DNA from: Bryobacteraceae bacterium | GTDB taxonomy: Bacteria > Acidobacteriota > Terriglobia > Bryobacterales > Bryobacteraceae | Direction of reading: 5' to 3' | NCBI GenBank assembly: GCA_025350445.1 | Contig: JANXXV010000363.1 | Location: 1 to 10,911, forward strand | Length of the DNA: 10,911 bases | In this document: piece after piece, positions 5,650 to 10,911 of the stretch | Position numbering within the stretch: the stretch's first letter is position 1 | How the letters are laid out: each line of letters begins with the position of its first letter | The notes under the pieces: model-generated | Database searches by the model: none | Seen by the model: only the letters and a program-made list of their open reading frames with translations | Told to the model about the DNA's origin: nothing | Program-made: the position numbers and the translations under genes

Positions 5650-6663
5650 ATGAAGAATCAGGAAGAACACGGCAGGCGAAACTTCCTGCGAACTCTAGGG
5701 GCGGGAGCGATAAGTCTGGCGCTTCCGGGCAGCGTCGCATCCGCCGCCGGCGATGGCGCCTCCAAACCGTTGCGCGGTATTTTTCCGATTGCGCAAACCC
5801 CATTCACGGAATCGGACAAGCTCGATTTGGATTCCCTGGTGTCGCAGGTGCGCTTCATCGACAAGGGGCGCGTTCACGGTTTCGTTTGGCCGCAACTGGC
5901 CAGCGAGTGGGACACGCTTACCGAGGCGGAACGGCTGGAAGGGGCGGAAGCCATTTGTGAGGCCGGGAAGAAGCTCAGACCCGCAATCGTGATTGGTGTG
6001 CAGGCTCCTGACATCGCAACTGCGGTCAAGTACGCGAAACACGCCCGGAAGGCAGGTGCGAACGCCATTATTTCCCTTCCCCCTGCCGGCCAAAACGACG
6101 ACAAAGCCTTGTTCCGCTACTACAAGGAAATCGGCGCCGCGACAGAACTACCGCTCTTCGTCCAGGCGGTGGGAAAAATGAGCGTCGAGGCCATTCTGGA
6201 TATGTACCGCGGCATCCCCACGCTGCGCTATGTGAAGGACGAAGCCGGCCAGCCGCTGATGCGCGTCGGCCCGTTGCGCCAGCAGAGCCACGACGAACTC
6301 AAGGTCTTCACCGGAGGGCACGGAAAGACCCTGATCGACGAGATGACGCGTGGCTTTTCGGGCAGCATGCCCGCGGCGTCCTTCGCCGATGTGTACGCCG
6401 CGGCCTGGGACTTGTGGCACGAAGGGAAAAAACAGCGGGCGCTGGAAATGTTCGGGAAGGCGGCTGTGCTGATCAACGAGATAAGCGTCTACGCCGACGG
6501 TATGAAATATATCCTGCACCTCCGCGGGGTATTCAAAACGTACAGCTCCCGCCAGCGGCCAAATGAGATAGCCGGTGGGGCCGCCCGCATCCTGCTGGAC
6601 GAGACAGGAAAACAGGTATTGCGCGAAATCTTAGACCTGATGAAGCCTCACCTCAGGGTCTGA
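5650..6663 (+). CDS. Tat-exported DHDPS/N-acetylneuraminate lyase-family protein
   Basis: This 337-residue protein is a class I aldolase-fold lyase/synthase of unknown substrate. Residues 1-32 form a Tat signal (GRRNFLRTLGAGAISLAL, twin Arg at 9-10, likely cleavage near ASA at 30-32), so it should be folded in the cytoplasm and exported. The (beta/alpha)8 domain runs about 42-330. It has the family opening LRGIFPIAQTPFTESDKLDLDSL, a strand IVIGVQA, and a Schiff-base Lys candidate at K196 in TLRYVKDEAG. The motif GGHGKTLIDEMTRGFSGSMP (222-241) matches the later GxG/G-x-x-G-x-x-P region. The usual YNxP tyrosine before the catalytic Lys is absent; the equivalent strand reads LFVQAVGKM. It is therefore unlikely to be DapA for lysine synthesis. 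GAGGAG six bases upstream fixes the start. Its partner may be the YciI gene 67 bases downstream, but no shared pathway is evident. Confidence 0.85.
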   Translation: MKNQEEHGRRNFLRTLGAGAISLALPGSVASAAGDGASKPLRGIFPIAQTPFTESDKLDLDSLVSQVRFIDKGRVHGFVWPQLASEWDTLTEAERLEGAEAICEAGKKLRPAIVIGVQAPDIATAVKYAKHARKAGANAIISLPPAGQNDDKALFRYYKEIGAATELPLFVQAVGKMSVEAILDMYRGIPTLRYVKDEAGQPLMRVGPLRQQSHDELKVFTGGHGKTLIDEMTRGFSGSMPAASFADVYAAAWDLWHEGKKQRALEMFGKAAVLINEISVYADGMKYILHLRGVFKTYSSRQRPNEIAGGAARILLDETGKQVLREILDLMKPHLRV

Positions 6664-6730
6664 GAACTCGAAAACTTCTGTTGTTTTTACTACCCCTCGT
6701 TCGACGATTAGGTACACGGAGAAACTGACG

Positions 6731-7144
6731 ATGAAGTTCATGATTCTGATGAAGGCCGATGCGAACACCGAGGCGGGCGCACTGCCGGACGAGACGCTGC
6801 TCACCGAAATGATGAAGTTTAACGAGGAACTCGTTAAAGCCGGGGTGCTTCTTGCGGCCGAGGGACTGCACCCAAGCTCCAAGGGCGCGCGCGTCAAGTT
6901 TTCCGGAAGCAAGTGTACCGTGACCGGCGGACCTTTCCCCAGGCCTAAGGAACTAATTGCCGGCTTCTGGCTGTGGAAGTTGAAATCGAAGGAAGAGGCA
7001 ATCGAATGGGTCAAGCGCTGCCCCAACCCACATGGCTCCGATCTCGAGATTGAAATTCGCCAAGTATTCGACGCCGACGATTTCGGTTCCGAGATTCGGG
7101 AGATTGAGGATCGTCTGCGCGCTGCGGCGGAGGCTAACAAGTAG
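6731..7144 (+). CDS. YciI/DGPF-family protein (COG3795 type)
   Basis: This 137-residue cytoplasmic protein has the compact ferredoxin-like YCII fold. It shows the family pattern in order: MKFMILMKAD at the N-terminus, MMKFNEELVKAGVLLAAEGLHPSSKGARVKF with H47, the TGGPFPRPKELIAGFWLW core and EEAIEWVKRCPNPHG, then an acidic tail with DADDF. The usual GPF(A/V)ETKE motif is GPFPRPKE here. The biochemical role of this family is not settled; relatives are often encoded beside ECF sigma factors. No sigma factor gene follows, and the next 730 bases look degraded. GGAG about eight bases upstream supports the start. The 67-base gap from the preceding gene has no clear terminator, so co-transcription is possible. 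Confidence 0.9.
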   Translation: MKFMILMKADANTEAGALPDETLLTEMMKFNEELVKAGVLLAAEGLHPSSKGARVKFSGSKCTVTGGPFPRPKELIAGFWLWKLKSKEEAIEWVKRCPNPHGSDLEIEIRQVFDADDFGSEIREIEDRLRAAAEANK

Positions 7145-7875
7145 CGATTCAGGCCCGCGGCGCGGGCGTTCCCGATAGCGCGCGATCACCTTCCCGGCAG
7201 GGTCGCGGAACGTCGATAATTTCAGCGCCGTGGGCCGCTGCCAGAGACAAAGTGGCGTCAATGCCGCAGGCCATTATGCCGTACACCAGGATGAACGGCA
7301 ACAGGCCAGGCTTTCCGGATATCTGAAGCCCGGTGACCCAGGCGCCGCTCACCTATCCGGTGCCGTTGGTGAAGCTTGGATGACTGCTTTCGCGATGCCG
7401 GATATTCCAGCCAAAGTCCTTCTCATAAGTGGCAAGCTTTGGCCGCAGGCCAATGGCGGGAATTTCCAGAAAACACAAGCGCGGGCGGAGTCGCAATGCG
7501 CGCGAACCCCCGCGATCCCACACAGTCGCGCCCCGTTCTTCACGCTTTACGCTGGCCACGGATTGGGAGAACATCCAGCGGTGTAATGTCTCCCGCCATC
7601 AGGAAATGTCGGCGTCGGCTTCAGAATTCCGGCTCCACGCTGCCTTGCGGGCTCGTGGCGGAGGTCTGCGTTTTCGACGTGCGCCGAGACAATGCGTGGC
7701 TTACTTCGTTCGGGCGCGGAAGCCGAAACTTCGCTCAATGGGTCCGGGGCGGACCCAGCATCACACCGCCCCGGCCACGCCGCTGTAGGTGAGCGTCGGG
7801 ACAGTAGTTCCGCAGGATCCGGAGCGGTCAAGACTGGGTCCCGCCGTCTGAGTCTGCTACCATCAAAATGGAATT
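7145..7875. other. Degraded, gene-poor interval
   Basis: This 731-base stretch has no recognisable intact gene. A minus frame from 7574 to 7149 is open for about 141 codons apart from a single TAG at 7355-7353. Its first part (LRLRPRLCFLEIPAIGLRPKLATYEKDFGW in two pieces) and second part (PFILVYGIMACGIDATLSLA) read somewhat protein-like but match no family I know. Overlapping plus frames (7230-7586, 7376-7792) are rich in Arg, Pro and Ser, as expected of shadows. A perfect 6-bp GCCCGC/GCGGGC stem at 7153-7167 follows the YciI gene but has no T run. No promoter for the MFS gene was identified. Confidence 0.5.
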
Positions 7876-9078
7876 TTGCCATTACAACGTAGCTCTCCCC
7901 TCATCCCAATTTTCTTGATCGTGGTGGTCGATGTGCTCGGCCTCGCTATCATACTGCCGCTGCTGCCCTTCTACGCGGAAAAGCTCGGCGCCAGCCCCAC
8001 AACCGTTGGACTGCTGGTCTCAACCTACGCCGTTTGCCAGTTGATCGCCGGACCGCTGCTGGGCAGAATGTCCGACCAGGTCGGCCGTAAGCGCCTCTTG
8101 CTGGTCAGCCAGGTTGGAACGTTCATAGGCTTTATTGTTCTAGCCTTCGCGCAGACGCTCTGGGTGGTCTTCCTGGCCCGCATCATTGATGGGATCACCG
8201 CCGGCAACCTCTCGTTGGCCCAGGCCTACATCTCGGATGTGACCAAACCGGAGGAGCGCACCAAAGCCTTCGGCCTTATCGGGATCGCCTTCGGTATCGG
8301 CTTTCTCATCGGACCCGCGCTAGCCGGGCTGCTCTCCGGGTACGGCTATCAATACCCGATATTCGCCGCCGCCGCCTTATCGGCCACCAGCGTACTCACC
8401 ACCTGGAGACTGTTGCCATCGGCGAACACCGCGTCACCGGACGCCGCCAAGGACCGGCGGCTCTCGCTGCTCGATTGGGGCAACTACCTGCGTTACTTTC
8501 GCCAGCCCGGCCTTGCTCCGCTGCTCTGGCAGTTCGCCGCGTTTATCTTCGGATTCTCAGCCTTCATGTCCGGCTTCGCCCTCTTCGCCGAGCGCCGCTT
8601 CACCTGGGATGGACACCCGTTCGGGCCGAAGCAGGTGGGTCTTGTTTACGCCTATGTAGGGTTCCTCGCTATCATCCTGCAAGGCGGGCTACTCGGCCGT
8701 TTGTCGAAGCGGTTCGGGGACCGCATGTTAGTGCGGGCCGGATTCGTCACAGCCATTGCCGGGTTCACAGGCTTGGGCTTCAGCTATACCGTGCCGCAGC
8801 TTCTGTTGGCCTCAACCCTCTGCTCTTTCGGCACTGGCGCACTGCGGCCCGCCCTCACCAGCCTCATCACGCAACACGCCGGCCGGTCTGAGCAAGGCTC
8901 GGTGCTGGGTCTTACTCAGTCGCTGATGTCGATCGCGCAGATCGTCGCCCCGTTTATAGCGGGTTTGATGATCGATCACAGCATGTTGACCACATGGGCC
9001 ATGATCGGAGTTGTCACCAGCGCGATCGGCTTGGCCGTCAAATCCGGCGCGGCCGAGCTAAGTCTTCACAAAGTCTAG
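7876..9078 (+). CDS. MFS drug-efflux-type transporter (TetA/DHA1-like)
   Basis: This is a 400-residue, 12-helix inner-membrane transporter of the major facilitator superfamily, probably a proton antiporter. TM1 carries IVVVDVLGLAIILPLLPFY, as in TetA-type proteins. Motif A is GRMSDQVGRKR (63-73), between TM2 and TM3. TM4 has ARIIDGITAGNLSLAQAYISD, and TM5 contains a glycine-rich GIAFGIGFLIGPALAGLLSG (motif C-like). A second-half copy of motif A is GRLSKRFGDR. Length is normal for the DHA1 family. The substrate cannot be read from the sequence; tetracycline resistance should not be assumed. The start is uncertain: TTG 7876 gives MPLQRSSPLIPIF and a complete TM1, but the ribosome site is weak and the nearest upstream ATG (7868) is out of frame and stops after 16 codons. 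The 3' end overlaps convergent msrB by 21 bases. Confidence 0.87.
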   Translation: MPLQRSSPLIPIFLIVVVDVLGLAIILPLLPFYAEKLGASPTTVGLLVSTYAVCQLIAGPLLGRMSDQVGRKRLLLVSQVGTFIGFIVLAFAQTLWVVFLARIIDGITAGNLSLAQAYISDVTKPEERTKAFGLIGIAFGIGFLIGPALAGLLSGYGYQYPIFAAAALSATSVLTTWRLLPSANTASPDAAKDRRLSLLDWGNYLRYFRQPGLAPLLWQFAAFIFGFSAFMSGFALFAERRFTWDGHPFGPKQVGLVYAYVGFLAIILQGGLLGRLSKRFGDRMLVRAGFVTAIAGFTGLGFSYTVPQLLLASTLCSFGTGALRPALTSLITQHAGRSEQGSVLGLTQSLMSIAQIVAPFIAGLMIDHSMLTTWAMIGVVTSAIGLAVKSGAAELSLHKV

Positions 9079-9579
9079 CGACACCGAGTTCATGCAGTAG
9101 CGTAACCCGGTAGGCTTCGGGCCATCGTCGAATACATGCCCCAGATGCCCATCGCACTTACGGCACATCACTTCAGTCCGCTCCGACCCAAACGACCGGT
9201 CCGTTTCGGTCTTAACGTTTTCCTGCGCAATCGGAGCCCAGAAACTCGGCCATCCGGTACCAGATTCGAACTTCGTGTCGGAACTGAACAGCGGCGTCCC
9301 GCAGCAGATGCACGTGAAGATGCCCTTCTCATGCCACTTGTTGAACTTGCCGGTGAACGCGCGCTCGGTGCCCTTCTTCCGGGTCACTTCGAAACTGGCA
9401 GCGCCCAGTTGCTTCTTCCATTCGTCGTCGGTTTTAACCACTTTCTCCACCTTGACCTTTCCTTTCCTCTGCCCCTTCTCATCGAACTCTACCAGGGTTA
9501 CCAGATCGCGGCCCCCCGCGGCCAGCGCGGTCATGGAGGCGAATGCAGAGGCAACAAACGTTCGGCGTGTAGTATCCAT
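9058..9579 (-). CDS. msrB: Peptide-methionine (R)-S-oxide reductase, Tat-exported
   Basis: MsrB reduces the R-form of methionine sulfoxide in damaged proteins. The 173-residue product begins with a Tat-like signal (TTRRTFVASAFASMTALAAGG, twin Arg 5-6, given here in one 21-residue span of which the key part is RRTFVASAF), so it is probably periplasmic. The SelR domain runs about 50-171. Zinc cysteines are C90/C93 (CICC) and C139/C142 (CRKC), the substrate loop is SGTGWPSFW, and the catalytic nucleophile is C162 in LRYCMNSVSLDF. The second, recycling cysteine seen in some MsrB (SGCGWPSF) is Thr here, so regeneration must use another Cys or an external reductant. The start is eight bases from the end of the 5'-nucleotidase gene, so the two should be translated from one mRNA. 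The 3' end overlaps the convergent MFS gene. Confidence 0.95.
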   Translation of the reverse strand: MDTTRRTFVASAFASMTALAAGGRDLVTLVEFDEKGQRKGKVKVEKVVKTDDEWKKQLGAASFEVTRKKGTERAFTGKFNKWHEKGIFTCICCGTPLFSSDTKFESGTGWPSFWAPIAQENVKTETDRSFGSERTEVMCRKCDGHLGHVFDDGPKPTGLRYCMNSVSLDFVKT

Positions 9580-9584
9580 ATCGG

Positions 9585-10901
9585 TTAATCCAGCGTACCC
9601 TTCTTTTTAATCCAATTGATCAGCAGATCTCTCAGCAACAGTGTTTTCGTCTCGAACTGCAGATCCGTAATCCCCAATAGCTTCCGCTCATGCTCATTTC
9701 CGGCGCTGAAGTCGCTCATGGTCACAATATACTCCCCGTCCGGCTCCACCGTGCGGCCTCGCGTCAGCGCCCGTGAAAGCTGCGACCCCTTGAACTTGCC
9801 TACCGCCATCTTGTTATCGAACGGCATGATGTTCCATACCGCGCGCGCCAGCAGCTTGCCTTTCGGCAACCGGTCCCGTACCCCGCCCTGATTCATGTAG
9901 CTGAAGTCCGCGTGCATCTCGTCCGCCATGGCGCGTTCCATCAACAGCTTCAACTCAGCCCCGGCAATCTCCCGCTTCGATTCGCCAATCGGCACATCGA
10001 CAATTTTTGAGACCTTTGCCTCCCACTTGTCGACTACCTTCTTGACGTCCGGAGCGGGCTTCACGGTACCGGCATCCACCGGAATCTTCTTCCAATCCCA
10101 CGATGCAATAGACCGGTGGGCCACATCCACCTGCATGTCGAGCCGCCCTAATTCCACTCCATATGCCTTTGATTCCACGCCCACGCGTCCGTCCACCACT
10201 TGAGCCTTGTCCAGCCCCCGATGACTATGGCCGGTTACCACAACAGCCACCCGCGGCACCTTGCGCAGGATGTCCGCTCTCTCGGCGGGTTCAATGTGTC
10301 CCAGCACCACAATCAAGTCCGCGCGGTCCCCAATTTCGTCCACGTATTTCTGAACCGTCTCAACCACAGGCAGCACATGCCACGGACCGGCGCCGCCCGC
10401 CGCCAGATAGTTGCTCTCCAGATCGCCCATCACCGCGCCGATCACCGCCACGCGAATCCCATTCACCTTCCTGATCAGATACGGACGCCGCGCCAGAAGT
10501 TTCCCGCTATCGTCCACAACATTCGCCGAGACGGTAGGAAACCTGGCTACCTGAAAGAACTTGAGAATCGTCTCCCAGCCGTAATCGAATTCGTGATTAC
10601 CCAGGGTGGACACCTGAATCCCCAGCTTGTTCGCCACCTGATACACCGGTACACCGCGGAAGATCGTCGATACCGGGCTGCCCTGCACCAGATCTCCCGC
10701 ATTCATCACAATGCAAGACTGGCAGCCCGCGGTCTCCCGGCGAATCACCGCCGCGTACTCGGCAAAGCCTCCCAGATTCTTTGTGTCCGGCAAGAACCGC
10801 GCATGAAGGTCGTTGGTGTGAAGGATGGTCAGAGCACGCGTCGCCGTCTGCGCGAAGCTCGATGCGGCGAAGAGTAAGACAAGCAGCAACCCGCGGATCA
10901 T
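9585..10901 (-). CDS. Exported 5'-nucleotidase/UDP-sugar hydrolase-type metallophosphoesterase
   Basis: UshA-type enzymes hydrolyse nucleotides and UDP-sugars outside the cytoplasm, feeding nucleoside and phosphate uptake. The 438-residue product starts with a Sec signal (MIRGLLLVLLFAASSFA|QT, cleavage after residue 17). The N-terminal metallophosphatase domain has all metal motifs: ND31-L-H33, NAGD70, GNHE (101-104), LGH202 and GHSH (224-227). The C-terminal 5_nucleotid_C domain (about 300-435) contains MNQGGVRD (336-343) and the IMPFDN loop (358-363). It is shorter than E. coli UshA (about 550) but normal for smaller family members. The ATG at 10901 is preferred; TTG 10907 in the same frame is also possible, and only four more bases are visible upstream. 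It heads a pair with msrB, five bases downstream. Exact substrate is unknown. Confidence 0.92.
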   Translation of the reverse strand: MIRGLLLVLLFAASSFAQTATRALTILHTNDLHARFLPDTKNLGGFAEYAAVIRRETAGCQSCIVMNAGDLVQGSPVSTIFRGVPVYQVANKLGIQVSTLGNHEFDYGWETILKFFQVARFPTVSANVVDDSGKLLARRPYLIRKVNGIRVAVIGAVMGDLESNYLAAGGAGPWHVLPVVETVQKYVDEIGDRADLIVVLGHIEPAERADILRKVPRVAVVVTGHSHRGLDKAQVVDGRVGVESKAYGVELGRLDMQVDVAHRSIASWDWKKIPVDAGTVKPAPDVKKVVDKWEAKVSKIVDVPIGESKREIAGAELKLLMERAMADEMHADFSYMNQGGVRDRLPKGKLLARAVWNIMPFDNKMAVGKFKGSQLSRALTRGRTVEPDGEYIVTMSDFSAGNEHERKLLGITDLQFETKTLLLRDLLINWIKKKGTLD

Positions 10902-10911
10902 ATTCAATGAG

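Noticed and set aside
7153..7167. GCCCGC/GCGGGC hairpin as a terminator of the YciI gene
   Set aside because: The stem is short and no T run follows; GC-rich DNA gives such stems by chance.
7230..7792. Several overlapping plus frames of 118-138 codons in the degraded interval
   Set aside because: Mutually overlapping, Arg/Pro/Ser-rich, with no domain or ribosome site.
10200..10877. 225-codon plus frame antisense to the 5'-nucleotidase
   Set aside because: The opposite strand has a complete set of metallophosphatase motifs; this frame is rich in Arg, His and Gln as expected of a shadow.
1..10911. CRISPR array, tRNA, rRNA or riboswitch
   Set aside because: No regularly spaced direct repeats, no tRNA-like cloverleaf with a TTC-arm signature and no rRNA or riboswitch core was seen on either strand by eye; a covariance-model scan was not possible.

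Overview
The window is about 10.9 kb of moderately GC-rich bacterial chromosome. It mixes Tat-exported and Sec-exported enzymes, a YciI/DGPF protein, a DUF481 outer-membrane protein and an arsR/arsC/acr3 group. Together with the moderate-to-high GC, this suggests a soil Acidobacteriota of the Solibacter/Bryobacter type. That assignment is inference from gene style; no 16S or other decisive marker is present.

Layout, left to right. Positions 1-380 hold no recognisable gene. Positions 381-1090 carry a decayed aquaporin Z gene with a premature stop, a frameshift in a C run and both NPA boxes altered. An intact mscL (1247-1687) with an added zinc ribbon follows, then a DUF481 barrel protein (1717-2763). 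The arsenic module comes next. On the minus strand it reads arsR (3853-3509), an unrecognised 98-residue ORF (3490-3194) and arsC (3184-2747), spaced like an operon. Divergently on the plus strand lies acr3 (3938-5032), whose codon 25 is a TAG where Acr3 proteins have Trp. The arsR-acr3 gap contains a consensus-like promoter and a perfect 7-bp inverted repeat over its -10 box, a good candidate ArsR operator. The predicted arsR transcript would be leaderless.

Eight bases after acr3 is a 118-bp palindrome (5040-5157) that folds on itself almost end to end and is flanked by TA, as in a MITE. After a gene-poor stretch come a Tat-exported DHDPS/NAL-fold protein (5650-6663) and a YciI-family protein (6731-7144). 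A second gene-poor, apparently degraded stretch (7145-7875) follows. The right end has a TetA-like MFS transporter (7876-9078), convergent with a two-gene minus-strand operon: an exported UshA-type 5'-nucleotidase (10901-9585) and a Tat-exported methionine sulfoxide reductase B (9579-9058).

Functionally, ArsR would sense arsenite, ArsC would reduce arsenate to arsenite and Acr3 would export it. The amber codon puts the export step in doubt unless translation restarts at the ATG 13 bases downstream. MscL and the dead AqpZ form an osmotic/water-channel neighbourhood. The msrB/5'-nucleotidase pair points to periplasmic protein repair and nucleotide salvage. I found no CRISPR array, tRNA, rRNA or intact transposase, and nothing that clearly amounts to a new system. 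The points most worth following are the acr3 amber codon, the leaderless-looking arsR promoter with its operator, the unknown ORF inside the ars operon, and the MITE-like palindrome.
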